Assembly: GCA_025964555.1 (NCBI GenBank)
Contig: JAOPYQ010000046.1
Coordinates: 1-57,223 of the forward strand
Source: Thermoleophilia bacterium
GTDB taxonomy: Bacteria; Actinomycetota; Thermoleophilia; Gaiellales; SKUG01
Length of the DNA stretch: 57,223 nt
Direction: 5' to 3'
The notes below the pieces were generated by a model. That model was not told the DNA's origin and ran no database searches. It worked only from the letters and a program-made list of their open reading frames with translations. Shown here one piece after another: positions 1-8,608 of this stretch (the stretch's first letter is position 1; each line of letters begins with the position of its first letter). A program made the position numbers and the translations under genes.

Positions 1-71
1 GCTGTGGCGCAGCCTGGTAGCGCGCTCCGTTCGGGTCGGAGAGGTCCGGAGTTCAAATCTCCGCAGCCCGA
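1..71 (+). tRNA. tRNA-Pro (CGG), 5' end clipped by window edge
   Basis: The anticodon stem 25-29/37-41 encloses loop 30-36 with anticodon CGG at 32-34. The T arm (stem 47-51/59-63, TTC-containing loop 52-58) and 3' acceptor strand 64-70 are intact, with A71 as discriminator. The 5' acceptor strand starts at its fourth base: GCTG at 1-4 pairs with 64-67, so three bases lie outside the window. No CCA is encoded. It would read CCG codons, which are abundant in these genes. Confidence 0.95.
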
Positions 72-80
72 TGTGACACA

Positions 81-112
81 GGCGGGCCGGTTCCTTCGGG
101 GATCGGCCCGCC
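81..112 (+). terminator. Hairpin terminator after tRNA-Pro
   Basis: A nine-base-pair G+C stem (81-89 with 104-112) extends inward through G-U, U-A, U-G, C-G and C-G pairs to a UUCG tetraloop at 95-98. It is a very stable hairpin just after the tRNA, with only a weak T run behind it (GTCGTATTT). Confidence 0.75.
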
Positions 113-165
113 GTCGTATTTCCGGGCGGTGCGTGCGCACGGCGGCCATCGGGCAGCAGGGGTGC

Positions 166-915
166 ATGGACGTCGAGCTGTTCCGCTTCCCTGGTTCCAA
201 TGCCTGCCTCACGGTCGAGCGCATGCTCGATCACGCGAACGTGGCGTGGCGCGAGCACCGCGTGCGACCGCTGTTCCACGTGGTGACGCTCCGACGCAAC
301 GGATTCTCCGGACGCACGGTCCCGGCCGCGATCATCGATGGCGAGAAGGTGCAGGGGTCGCGGGCGATCTGCCGTGTCGTCGCGGACAAGCTGCCCGATT
401 CCGGGCTGTTGCCCACCGAACCCGACCTGCGTGAGCGCGTGCTCGCTGCCGAAGCGAAGGGCGAGCAGCTCCAGAACGTGGTGCGGCGCATCTTCTACGT
501 GCTGGCGCAGGGCGATCGCGACGTGGTGATGCCGATCATCGACGGATCGTTCGCGACCTGGCCGCGCTGGGGGCGTGCCGCGTTCTCGCGGGTGCTGGTG
601 CCGCTGGCGTCGTCGGGCCATGCGGCGAAGTCGAGCCGGATCGACGGCTACCTCGACCGTGCCGCTGGACTGCTCGACGACTTCGACGCGCTCGTCGAAG
701 AGGGCGTCCTCGGCACCGATCGGCCGACCATCGCGGATTTCCAGATCGGTCCGAACCTGGCGGCGCTCGCGCTCGACCCGGATGTTGCGGCAGCGCTCAT
801 GGCGCGCCCGTCATGGCGCATCGCGCAGGTGGCGAGCCCGACGTACTCGTTCGACACGCCGGTCGACGTGCCGGATGCGTGGATCGCGCGGCTCGTCCGA
901 CGCGTCGACGCCTGA
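166..915 (+). CDS. Glutathione S-transferase-like protein
   Basis: A 249-residue protein with the two-domain GST plan. Residues 2-80 form a glutaredoxin-like fold with the conserved cis-proline in TVP (P53) and a Ser-Arg pair in GSR (65-66), where GST families bind the glutamyl part of the thiol. Residues 88-249 are mostly helical. Substrate and thiol are unknown; actinobacteria generally lack glutathione, so the cofactor may be another thiol or the fold may have another role. The ATG at 166 was chosen because the fold starts there; the open frame runs further upstream but only over the tRNA and terminator. The gene stands alone. Confidence 0.7.
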   Translation: MDVELFRFPGSNACLTVERMLDHANVAWREHRVRPLFHVVTLRRNGFSGRTVPAAIIDGEKVQGSRAICRVVADKLPDSGLLPTEPDLRERVLAAEAKGEQLQNVVRRIFYVLAQGDRDVVMPIIDGSFATWPRWGRAAFSRVLVPLASSGHAAKSSRIDGYLDRAAGLLDDFDALVEEGVLGTDRPTIADFQIGPNLAALALDPDVAAALMARPSWRIAQVASPTYSFDTPVDVPDAWIARLVRRVDA

Positions 916-926
916 GGCCGCGATCG

Positions 927-1298
927 TCAGTGGGTGACGAGGCGTCGGTCGCGTGCGCGCACGAATCGCAGGGTGCGCTCCGTGGGTGCGTTCGCGCCGA
1001 TGATCGCGGGGCGCTCGCCGTGCGAGTGCTTGCGGTCATCGCGGATGCGTTCGATGGCGCGCGCTCCGGCGCCGTCGACGAACTCGAGCCCGGCGAGGTC
1101 GATCGACACGATCCGGTGCGGCAGGTGCGACACGACCTCGATCACCTCGTCCACGCTGCTGAAGTCGAGTTCACCGGCGATGTCGAGCACAGCGTGCTCG
1201 ACTGGTCCGCGTACGGCAATACGCGCCATTCCGGCTTGCAACATTCGTGCGGAGCGCCTGTCCCCTAGGCGTGATCCTCGTCCTACGATCCCCCACAT
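927..1298 (-). CDS. STAS-domain protein (anti-sigma antagonist-like)
   Basis: A 123-residue protein with one STAS domain, about residues 25-115. The beta strand DIAGELD and the motif DLAGLEFVDGAG fit the SpoIIAA/RsbV fold, which usually binds an anti-sigma kinase or acts as a sensor module. The family's phosphorylated Ser, in D-S/T-S-G, is replaced here: the motif reads D75-G-A-G78. Regulation by phosphorylation therefore seems lost. The start at 1298 is supported by an AAGGGGA ribosome-binding site; a shorter start at 1229 (MARIAV) would also give a complete domain. No kinase partner is adjacent. Confidence 0.75.
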   Translation of the reverse strand: MWGIVGRGSRLGDRRSARMLQAGMARIAVRGPVEHAVLDIAGELDFSSVDEVIEVVSHLPHRIVSIDLAGLEFVDGAGARAIERIRDDRKHSHGERPAIIGANAPTERTLRFVRARDRRLVTH

Positions 1299-1556
1299 GG
1301 AGGTCCCCTTTTCCCCAAAGAGTGATGCGCGGTCGAGATCTCCCCAGATACCAACCGTGCGGGACGCAGTCTCGCAGGCGAACGACCTCGCCGCAAGCGT
1401 GGCCGTTCGATTTGACGAGATTCGTGATGAGGCGTGCGTTTCGAGGCGCCAGCCCGGGGCATTTTCGTCGGTTTCGTGCAGGGCCGTGCGGATCGAAAAT
1501 TCGGGGTGTCAGGACTGACTCGTCGTCCAGGCGACGTAGGCGTCGACGTCGTGGCG

Positions 1557-1586
1557 GGGTGGCCCGAACGATCGTCCGGGCCACCC
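1557..1586 (-). terminator. Terminator downstream of ssb
   Basis: A perfect 10-bp inverted repeat (1557-1566 and 1577-1586, core GGGTGGCCCG) with a 10-nt loop lies 15 nt beyond the ssb stop. The rest of 1299-1556 shows no supportable gene and presumably holds the promoter and leader of the STAS gene. Confidence 0.7.
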
Positions 1587-1601
1587 TGACCGACGGCGCA
1601 G

Positions 1602-2006
1602 TCACGTGATGGCGAATTCCGGAACGGGCTGCTCCTCCGTGGTGCCGCTCGTCGCCGTGAGGTCGACGTCGGGCTCCTCGCGCTTGGGCGCACCGAGCAT
1701 CTCCAAGCGATGCGCGATGACCTCGACCTTGCTGCGGCGCTCGGGCTTCTTGTCGGGATCGGTCGGGTTCTCGACCTGCCAGGTCGAGTGGTGCAGGCGC
1801 CCGTCGATCGCGACGCGCCGCCCGACGGACAGATACTGCGCGCAGACCTCTGCCTGGCGCTCCCACGCGACGACCGTGAAGAAGTCGGCGGTCGTTCCGT
1901 CCGATCGCGACACCGCGAGTCGGAAGGTGCAGACCTTCCGCTTGCCTTCGGTGACGCGCAGTTCGGGGTCGGTGGCGAGGTTGCCGACCAGTGCGACGAT
2001 GTTCAT
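1602..2006 (-). CDS. ssb: Single-stranded DNA-binding protein
   Basis: A 134-residue SSB with one OB fold (residues 1-105). It opens with MNIVALVGNLATDPELR, and further motifs include TFRLAVSR, FFTVVAWERQAE and GRRVAIDGRL. It coats single-stranded DNA in replication, repair and recombination. The start at 2006 follows a GGAGGT ribosome-binding site (spacing 5-6). The C-terminal tail ends EEQPVPEFAIT rather than the usual DDDIPF partner-binding tip, so it may be a secondary or specialised SSB. Upstream regions contain repeated GTCACG elements shared with the divergent Nif3-like gene. Confidence 0.9.
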   Translation of the reverse strand: MNIVALVGNLATDPELRVTEGKRKVCTFRLAVSRSDGTTADFFTVVAWERQAEVCAQYLSVGRRVAIDGRLHHSTWQVENPTDPDKKPERRSKVEVIAHRLEMLGAPKREEPDVDLTATSGTTEEQPVPEFAIT

Positions 2007-2119
2007 GTGGACCTCCATCCAGTGCGAGGCACCCGGCGGTTCCGGATGCCGCTGCACAGATGGTCGCGAGGTGCGTGTCACGAAAGGCGCGCGCTTCGTG
2101 CCGAGTTCGTGACGTCGCT

Positions 2120-2135
2120 GTCACGGTTCCGTGAC
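2120..2135. promoter_or_regulatory. Inverted repeat between ssb and nif3-like gene
   Basis: A perfect inverted repeat GTCACGG-TT-CCGTGAC sits in the divergent intergenic region, with further GTCACG/CGTGAC copies at about 2076-2081, 2109-2114 and 2131-2142. It is operator-like, but no regulator can be named. Confidence 0.4.
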
Positions 2136-2177
2136 GGTGACGGTTGTCCCGGCACGCACGCGGGTAGCCGTGGAGAC

Positions 2178-2951
2178 ATGGCGCCCACCGTTACCGAGAT
2201 CCTCGAGCACGCCGAGACGCTGCTCGACGCCCACGCGCTCGCCGACTACTGCCCGATCGGGCTGCAGGTCGCGGGCCGTCACGTGCAGGTCGACACGATC
2301 GCCACGAGCGTCAGCTCGACGCTCGACGCGTTCGAACGCGCCGCCGACCTCGGCGCGCAGCTGCTGCTGTGTCACCACGGGCTGTTCTGGAAGGGCACGC
2401 CGCAGGTGATCGATCCGGTCATGCGCGACCGGCTCGCCACGCTGTTCAAGCACGGCATCACGCTCGCGGGCTATCACCTGTGCCTCGACGCACATCCGGA
2501 GATCGGCAACAACGCGCTCATCGCCGACGCGCTCGGTCTCACGCGCACGAACCAGCCGTTCGCGATGCATGGCGGGACCGGTATCGGGGTGGTCGGCGAG
2601 CTGCCGGGCGACGGCGAGACGCTCTCCTCCTTCGCTGCTCGCCTGCGCGACGTGCTCGGCGGTCGCGAGCCGCTCGTGCTCGGCGCGGTCGTCGGCCGCG
2701 TGCAGCGCGTGGCGATCAGCTCTGGTGGCTCGGCGAGCTACATCGCCGAGGCGGCGGCGCTCGACTGCGACGTGTTCATCACGGGCGAGCCACGCGAGGA
2801 CACCAACGCCCTCGGGCGCGAGCTGGGCATCGCGTTCATCGCCGGTGGTCACCATGCCACCGAGGTCTTCGGCATCCGCGCCCTCGGCGAGCACCTGGCC
2901 CGCACCTTCGGCGTGCGCCACGAGTTCCTGGACGCGGACAACCCGGTCTAG
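2178..2951 (+). CDS. Nif3-like dinuclear metal-centre protein
   Basis: A 257-residue member of the Nif3/YbgI family, which forms toroidal hexamers with a two-metal site; the cellular reaction is not settled. Visible metal-ligand motifs are LLLCHHGLFW (H66, H67), GYHLCLDAH near residue 105, and the C-terminal GGHHATEVFG, holding the conserved His and Glu. The length fits the short form without the PII-like insert. The ATG at 2178 follows GGAG (spacing 3) and starts the conserved domain. Its orientation is divergent from ssb. Confidence 0.85.
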   Translation: MAPTVTEILEHAETLLDAHALADYCPIGLQVAGRHVQVDTIATSVSSTLDAFERAADLGAQLLLCHHGLFWKGTPQVIDPVMRDRLATLFKHGITLAGYHLCLDAHPEIGNNALIADALGLTRTNQPFAMHGGTGIGVVGELPGDGETLSSFAARLRDVLGGREPLVLGAVVGRVQRVAISSGGSASYIAEAAALDCDVFITGEPREDTNALGRELGIAFIAGGHHATEVFGIRALGEHLARTFGVRHEFLDADNPV

Positions 2952-3258
2952 GTCACACCGCCAACCCCGTCGCGTCACGATTTCGTAGCCAAGCTCGCAA
3001 CGATCTCGTGACGCAGTGCAGCCGATCGCGGCGCGTCACGGGATCGTCGACGTGTGACACACGAAGGCTGGACGCGACGCCGAGTACGAACGTCCGACTT
3101 TGAGGACGATGGGCGGCGCGACCGCCGGTTAGGTTGCTCGTGCGCGGGGTAGGCGACCTGCGATGCCCTCGCACGCGCGCGCCCTGCGCCCGTGGGTCGC
3201 GCGCGGAAGCGCGCACGCCGCTCGCGCGAGGTACGAGAATCGACGAAGGGAACCACTG
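2952..3258. other. Intergenic region with repeated GTCACG elements
   Basis: A 307-bp region without a supportable gene. It holds a 9-bp inverted repeat GCGTCACGA/TCGTGACGC (2972-2980 and 3006-3014), a third GCGTCACG copy at 3033-3040, and a 13-bp palindrome at 3051-3063. The acyl-CoA ligase start lies 195 bp beyond the palindrome. It probably contains the ligase promoter; no clear -10/-35 pair was identified. Confidence 0.5.
3051..3063. promoter_or_regulatory. Palindrome containing TGTGACACA
   Basis: The sequence CGTGTG-A-CACACG is a perfect odd palindrome upstream of the acyl-CoA ligase. Its core TGTGACACA recurs in intergenic DNA at 72-80 and 57195-57203. It is a candidate transcription-factor site with unknown factor. 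Confidence 0.35.
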
Positions 3259-5115
3259 GTGGCTGCCAGCACGCTGCATGCGATGTTCATCGAGAGCGCG
3301 AAGGAGTTCGGCGCGAAGACCGCCTGGACCCAGCGCATCGGGGGCGAGTGGCAGGACATGTCGTTCACCGACGCGTTGACGCGCGTCGAGGCGATCGGCG
3401 CCGGCCTCATCGACCTGGGCGTCACGCCTGGCGATCGCGTGTCGATCCTGTCGATGTCCCGCCAGGAGTGGTCGATGGCCGACTACGCGATCCTCGGCAC
3501 CGGCGCCACCGTCGTGCCGATCTACCAGACCAACTCGCCCGCCGAGTGCCAGTACATCCTCGAGAACTCCCGCTCGAGCGTGCTGTTCGTCGAGGACAAG
3601 GGCCAGCTCGCGAAGGTGCGCGAGGAGCGCGCCAACATGCCCGAGCTCAAGCACGTGATCATCTTCGACACGACCGACATCGAGCTCGACGCGGAGGCGG
3701 GCGAGAGCTCCCTCGCCGACCTCGAGGCGCGCGGCGCGGGCGGCGCGCAGCTCTGGCACGACGCCGGCGCGAAGGTGTCACCCGACACGCTCGCCACCAT
3801 CATCTACACGAGCGGCACGACCGGCCCGCCCAAGGGCTGCATGCTCTCGCACCACAATTACGTGTTCATGACCCAGCAGGGCGTGGACCGTTCCGTCGGC
3901 CTCTTCACCGACGACGACCACATCGTGCTGTTCCTGCCGCTCGCACACACGTTCGCGCGACTGACGCACTTCGCGGCGACGAAGCTCGGAGCACAGCTGT
4001 CGTTCACGACGATCGCGACGCTCATGGACGACCTCGCGGTCCTCAAGCCCACGCTGCTGCCGAGCGTGCCGCGGGTGTTCGAGAAGGCCTACACGCGCAT
4101 CCTCGGCCAGTTCAACGAAGCGACCGGTGCCAAGCGCAAGCTCATCGATCGCGCGATGAAGGTCGGTGCGCTGCGCGGCAAGTACGTCCAGCGCGGTCGA
4201 CGCGTGCCGCCGGTCCTCGCCGCCCAGCACGCGCTGTACCACAAGCTCGTCTTCTCGAAGATCCATGCGCGCTTCGGTGGTGAGATGCGCCTGTTCATCT
4301 CCGGCGGAGCGCCGCTCAGCCGCGAGGTCGGCGAGTTCTTCCTCGCCTGCGGCATCACGATCTGCGAGGGCTACGGCCTGACCGAATCCACGACCGCCAT
4401 GTGCGTCAACCATCCAGCCGACTTCCGCCTCGGCTCGGTCGGCAAGGTGTTCCCGGGCACCGAGGTGAAGATCGCCGCCGACGGCGAGATCCTCGTGCAC
4501 GGCGACATCGTCTTCCAGGGCTACTACGACAACGAGGAAGCCACGAAGGAAGTGCTGACGAACGGGTGGCTGCACACCGGTGACATCGGCGACTTCGACA
4601 AGGAGGGCTTCCTCTACATCACCGACCGCAAGAAGGACCTCATCGTCACCGCAGGCGGCAAGAACATCGCGCCGGCCAACATCGAGAACGCGCTCAAGTC
4701 GACGCAGTACGTGTCGGGCGCGTTCGCGTTCGGCGACAAGAAGCCGTACATCACGGCGCTGGTGACGCTCGATCCGGACGAAATGGCGACCTTCGCCGCG
4801 AGCAACGGCCTCGAGAACGACATGTACGCGCTCGTCGCCGATCCCAAGGTGCACCAGCTCGTCAAGGACGCGATCGCGCACGTCAACGAGAGCGTCGGTC
4901 GCGTCGAGCAGGTCAAGCGCTTCCGCATCCTGCCGATCGACTTCACGCAGGAGACCGGCGAACTGACACCGACGCTCAAGCTCAAGCGCAAGGTCGTCGT
5001 CGAGCGCTACGGGCAGTGGATCGAGGAGATGTACGCCGCCGACGCAGCCGACTGCGAAGGCATCACCGATCCACGCATCGCGGCGCTGCAGGATTCCACG
5101 ACGGTCACCGCCTGA
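3259..5115 (+). CDS. Long-chain acyl-CoA synthetase (AMP-forming)
   Basis: A 618-residue ANL-superfamily ligase that activates a fatty acid with ATP and CoA. The P-loop YTSGTTGPPKG lies at about 183-193. Further motifs are GYGLTEST, GWLHTGDIG and the hinge/A8 segment ITDRKKDLIVTAGGKNIAP, with EVKIAADGEIL before them. Length and motifs match the FadD15-type long-chain synthetases of actinobacteria. The GTG start at 3259 follows GAAGGG (spacing 8) and begins the conserved N-terminus; the open frame extends upstream without conserved sequence. The next gene starts 1 nt after the stop and is probably translationally coupled. Chain-length preference cannot be read from sequence. Confidence 0.9.
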   Translation: MAASTLHAMFIESAKEFGAKTAWTQRIGGEWQDMSFTDALTRVEAIGAGLIDLGVTPGDRVSILSMSRQEWSMADYAILGTGATVVPIYQTNSPAECQYILENSRSSVLFVEDKGQLAKVREERANMPELKHVIIFDTTDIELDAEAGESSLADLEARGAGGAQLWHDAGAKVSPDTLATIIYTSGTTGPPKGCMLSHHNYVFMTQQGVDRSVGLFTDDDHIVLFLPLAHTFARLTHFAATKLGAQLSFTTIATLMDDLAVLKPTLLPSVPRVFEKAYTRILGQFNEATGAKRKLIDRAMKVGALRGKYVQRGRRVPPVLAAQHALYHKLVFSKIHARFGGEMRLFISGGAPLSREVGEFFLACGITICEGYGLTESTTAMCVNHPADFRLGSVGKVFPGTEVKIAADGEILVHGDIVFQGYYDNEEATKEVLTNGWLHTGDIGDFDKEGFLYITDRKKDLIVTAGGKNIAPANIENALKSTQYVSGAFAFGDKKPYITALVTLDPDEMATFAASNGLENDMYALVADPKVHQLVKDAIAHVNESVGRVEQVKRFRILPIDFTQETGELTPTLKLKRKVVVERYGQWIEEMYAADAADCEGITDPRIAALQDSTTVTA

Positions 5116-5116
5116 C

Positions 5117-6283
5117 ATGGGGGCGGCACGCACCGACGCAGTCACCTGGACCAATCGCGACGGCGTTGCCGCGCGACTGCTCGAGGCGGTGCTGCCGCTG
5201 ACGGTTCGCATCGACAGCCTCGCCACGACCCAGCTCGAGCTGAGCGGCGCGGCATCGTTCACGCGCGTGACGACGATCGTCGAACTCCACGGGGATGGTC
5301 ACGTGGGGCGCGGCGAGGACATCTCGTATTCCAGCGACACGCAGGAAGAAGTGCCCGAGGCGCTCGCGGCGCGTGACGACCTGGTCGGGGAGTGGACGAT
5401 CGCGTCGCTCGCCGAGCACCTCGACGCGCATCCCTTCGTGACGCCACGTGGCAAGCAGATGGACGACAAGCCCGGCTATCACCGCTGGGCGATCGAATCC
5501 GCGGCGCTCGACCTGGCGCTGCGACAGGCAGGCACCGACCTGGCGACGCTCGTCGGAGCCGAATGGCATCCGCTTCGCGTGTCGCTGTCGATGGGGCTCG
5601 GGTCGCCGCCGAGCGACACGGTCGTGCGCGAATGGCTCGCCCGGGACGGGTCGATCGCCTTCAAGCTCGACGCGTCGACCGCGTGGGACCACGCGCTGGT
5701 GGCGCGCCTGGCCGAGGCCGGCGACGCGATCGCGACCGTCGACATGAAGGCGCTCTACACCGGCGACTGGGCCGACAACGACTACCCGCCGACGCTGTAC
5801 GAGGCGATCGGCAACGGCCTCCCCCACGCGCTCATCGAGGACGCGAAACTCGACGACGAATCGCTCGACGCACTCGACGAGCACGCGCTCGGACGTCTTG
5901 CGTGGGACTACCCGATCACGAAGCCCGCGGACGTCCCGGGGCTCGAGCGCTCCGCGGCGACCTTCAGCGACCTTCGCCCGGCTGCGATCAACATCAAGCC
6001 GTCACGATTCGGGACCCTCGAAGGCCTGTTCGAGACGATCGCGCTGTGCGATCGCGAGGGTATCCCCTGTTACGCGGGCGGCCAGTACGAGCTGGGCATC
6101 GGTCGCACGCACGTGCAGGCGATTGCCAGCCTGTGCTTCCCCGACGGACCGAACGACTGCGCGCCGGTGATGTTCCACGCGGCGACGCCGGCATCGGACG
6201 ACGTGCCGCTCGGCCGGGTCGCGCCGCCAGCCGGCCAGGTGGGCTTCGGATGGGACGCGCCGACACGCGCCACGTCGCGCTAG
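5117..6283 (+). CDS. Enolase-superfamily enzyme (muconate cycloisomerase-like)
   Basis: A 388-residue protein with a capping domain (about 28-130) and a C-terminal barrel. The metal triad expected in this superfamily is visible: D209 (TVDMKALY), E241 (LIEDAKL) and D264 (DYPITKP), with K183 (FKLD) and the lysine of NIKPS as candidate acid/base residues. Members abstract a proton alpha to a carboxylate, as in racemases, dehydratases and o-succinylbenzoate synthase. The true reaction is unknown. The ATG lies 1 nt after the acyl-CoA ligase stop, hinting that its substrate may be linked to acyl-CoA metabolism. It converges on the DUF4097 gene with no gap. Confidence 0.7.
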   Translation: MGAARTDAVTWTNRDGVAARLLEAVLPLTVRIDSLATTQLELSGAASFTRVTTIVELHGDGHVGRGEDISYSSDTQEEVPEALAARDDLVGEWTIASLAEHLDAHPFVTPRGKQMDDKPGYHRWAIESAALDLALRQAGTDLATLVGAEWHPLRVSLSMGLGSPPSDTVVREWLARDGSIAFKLDASTAWDHALVARLAEAGDAIATVDMKALYTGDWADNDYPPTLYEAIGNGLPHALIEDAKLDDESLDALDEHALGRLAWDYPITKPADVPGLERSAATFSDLRPAAINIKPSRFGTLEGLFETIALCDREGIPCYAGGQYELGIGRTHVQAIASLCFPDGPNDCAPVMFHAATPASDDVPLGRVAPPAGQVGFGWDAPTRATSR

Positions 6284-7105
6284 TCAGGCGTGGATGCCCT
6301 CGGCGAGGGCGACGGTGACGGAGCCGACGGTGCTGGCGACGCGCACCTTGCGCTCGGCGCCGGGCACGCTCTCCAGACCGTCGAGGCGTGCGCGGCTCAG
6401 CGCACCTGACTGCTGGTCGATGTCGTAGGCCGCGTCGGGCAGCGCCAGGGTGATCGCGCCGACCGTGCACGACGCGTCGACGGTCTTGGGCGGCGCGTCG
6501 AAACGCAGCACGATCGCGCCGGCCTCGGTGGTGGCGTCGACGTGGTCCACGACGAGGCCGTCACCCTTCACGCCACCGGCAGATGCCGTGAGCGAGAGCG
6601 TGGAGCCGCGGTGCTGGTCCAGTCGCACCGCGCCAGCCAGGCCCGTCACGACGGCGTCGCCCTCGGTCTCGGTGAGCGTGACCTTGCCCGCGCTCGAGGT
6701 GACTCGCATCGCGCCGTGCACGTCGCGCAGGAACACGAGACCGGCGGTGGCGTTCACCGTCACTGCCGCGTCGCGGCCCTCGATGCGGATCGCGCCGGCC
6801 TCGGACTCGACGGAGACCGTCGCCGCTCGCGGGGTGCGCACGAGCAGGCGAACGTCGATCGAGCGATTGCGGCGCCAGCGACCATCGCGGACGGATCGCA
6901 CGGAGATCTTCACCTCGTCGCGCACCTGCGCCACGGTGAGCAGGTCGGGTCGGGGTGTGCCGTCGCGCTCCAGGAGCGCGATCGACGTGACCGTCACGCC
7001 GTCCTCGGCAGGGACCACGTCGACGCTGGCGGCGTCGGTGGTGATGGTCACCGCGGTGATCGCATCGAGATCGCGCATCGACTCGAACGTGACGTCCTTT
7101 GGCAT
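6284..7105 (-). CDS. DUF4097-type beta-helix protein
   Basis: A 273-residue protein composed largely of short beta repeats of the DUF4097/adhesin type, with recurring motifs such as VSVESEAGAIRIEG, VTSSAGKVTLTE and LTASAGGVKGDG (alternating hydrophobic residues with S/T-x-G turns). No signal peptide or membrane segment is seen. The N-terminus MPKDVTFESM follows a GGAGG ribosome-binding site (spacing 6). The function is unknown; relatives often accompany stress or membrane regulators. The stop is directly adjacent to that of the convergent enolase-like gene. Confidence 0.7.
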   Translation of the reverse strand: MPKDVTFESMRDLDAITAVTITTDAASVDVVPAEDGVTVTSIALLERDGTPRPDLLTVAQVRDEVKISVRSVRDGRWRRNRSIDVRLLVRTPRAATVSVESEAGAIRIEGRDAAVTVNATAGLVFLRDVHGAMRVTSSAGKVTLTETEGDAVVTGLAGAVRLDQHRGSTLSLTASAGGVKGDGLVVDHVDATTEAGAIVLRFDAPPKTVDASCTVGAITLALPDAAYDIDQQSGALSRARLDGLESVPGAERKVRVASTVGSVTVALAEGIHA

Positions 7106-7259
7106 GCCGTGCCTCCCCAAAAAGCGTGTGGAGCGACAGCCTACCGCGCGCCGAATCGGGCTGCGGCGGGCTCGCGCACCGGAACACGCGATGCCCCGGG
7201 GCGCGGCCCGACGCGGCCGCGTCCATCCCGGGGTCCGGCATCGTCGGGCGCGGACGCGA

Positions 7260-7265
7260 TACAAC
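7260..7265 (+). promoter_or_regulatory. -10 hexamer, probable leaderless promoter of GH13 gene
   Basis: TACAAC ends 8 nt before the ATG at 7274, and no ribosome-binding site is present, as expected for a leaderless transcript. No good -35 is visible. Confidence 0.45.
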
Positions 7266-7273
7266 ACGCACGC

Positions 7274-8608
7274 ATGCGCGCCACCCCCGCCTCCCATCCG
7301 ACGCTTCCGCGACTCGCCCCGACCGCCTGGGTGCGCGACGCGATCGTGTACGGAGTGATCCCCTCGCGATTCGGACCGCGCGGGATTCCCGATGTCACGG
7401 CGCGAATCGACGACCTTCGCGACCTGGGCGTCGACACGCTCTGGCTCTCGCCGGTGAACGAGGCGTCGCCGGGCGACTTCGGCTACGAGGTGATGGACCA
7501 CCGTCGACTGCGCTCGGACTACGGCAGGCCCGCCGACCTTCGCCGACTGGTGCGCGAGGCGCACTTCCGTGGCATGAAGGTGCTGCTGGACGTCGTGCCC
7601 AACCACACCTTCGACCAGCACCGATGGTTCCAGGACACCATCGAGCGCGGCCGCGAGTCGCCGTACTGGAACTGGTACGACCGCGACTCGACCGGTGCCC
7701 CGACGCACTATTTCGACTGGGAGCACCTCCCCAACCTCGAGTACGACAACCCGAAGGTGCGCGCCTACCTCACCGACGCGATGCTCGACTGGGTGCGCGA
7801 CTACGACGTCGACGGCTTCCGCGTCGATGCGGCATGGGCGGTGCAGGAACGGCGTCCCGACTTCTGGCCGGAGCTGCGACGACGCCTCGACCAGGTGAAG
7901 CCCGGGGCGATGCTGCTCGCCGAGGCGAGCGCACTCGATCCGTACTGGGGCCGCGCGGGCTTCCAGGCCGCTTACGACTGGGGATCCGATCTCGGGGTCG
8001 CGGCATGGAAGGACGTCTTCACCACCGGTGGCATCGGACCCGCCAAGGTCGAGCGCCTCCACCGGGCGATCGCCGCGAGCACCGACGCGGCGCGCGGAGC
8101 GAGCGCGCTCACCATGCGGTTCCTGGACAACAACGACACAGGGCAGCGGTTCGCCGCGCGGCACGGCGCCGACATGGCCCGCCTGGGCGCCGCACTGACG
8201 ATGACGCTTCCGGGCGTGCCGCTCCTGTACACCGGCCAGGAGGTCGGCGTCGACTACGAGCCCTACGCCGAGTCGACGCCGCTCGACTTCACCGACCGGC
8301 TGGGCCTGCGACCCGCGATCCGCGAGCTCACGCAGCTCCGTCGCCGGCTCCCGGCGCTGCGCTCGGACGAGTTCGCCAGGTACGAGCGCGCGAGTGCGCC
8401 CGGCACCTACGGCTACACCCGCGGTGCGGCGGGGCCGGACCAGGCGCTCGTGCTCTTCAATTTCTCCACTCGCCCGCACGAGGTCGACGTGGACGGCGTG
8501 ATGCGCGACGAGCTGAGCGGCGACGTGTTCACCCCCGCACGCGGCACGACGACGGTTCGCCTTCCGGCGAAGTCCGTTCGGGTGCTCACCGCAGCGTCGG
8601 CGACCTAG
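7274..8608 (+). CDS. Alpha-amylase family glycoside hydrolase (GH13)
   Basis: A 444-residue GH13 enzyme acting on alpha-glucans or maltose-type sugars. The conserved regions are VVPNHTFDQH (region I), GFRVDAAW with nucleophile D185 (II), LLAEAS with general acid E217 (III), and FLDNND with D285 (IV). A small beta domain follows at about 365-444. No signal peptide is seen, so it is probably cytoplasmic. It overlaps the convergent patatin gene by 3 bp at the stop codons. Exact specificity (amylase, glucosidase or trehalose-related) is not determined. Confidence 0.88.
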   Translation: MRATPASHPTLPRLAPTAWVRDAIVYGVIPSRFGPRGIPDVTARIDDLRDLGVDTLWLSPVNEASPGDFGYEVMDHRRLRSDYGRPADLRRLVREAHFRGMKVLLDVVPNHTFDQHRWFQDTIERGRESPYWNWYDRDSTGAPTHYFDWEHLPNLEYDNPKVRAYLTDAMLDWVRDYDVDGFRVDAAWAVQERRPDFWPELRRRLDQVKPGAMLLAEASALDPYWGRAGFQAAYDWGSDLGVAAWKDVFTTGGIGPAKVERLHRAIAASTDAARGASALTMRFLDNNDTGQRFAARHGADMARLGAALTMTLPGVPLLYTGQEVGVDYEPYAESTPLDFTDRLGLRPAIRELTQLRRRLPALRSDEFARYERASAPGTYGYTRGAAGPDQALVLFNFSTRPHEVDVDGVMRDELSGDVFTPARGTTTVRLPAKSVRVLTAASAT

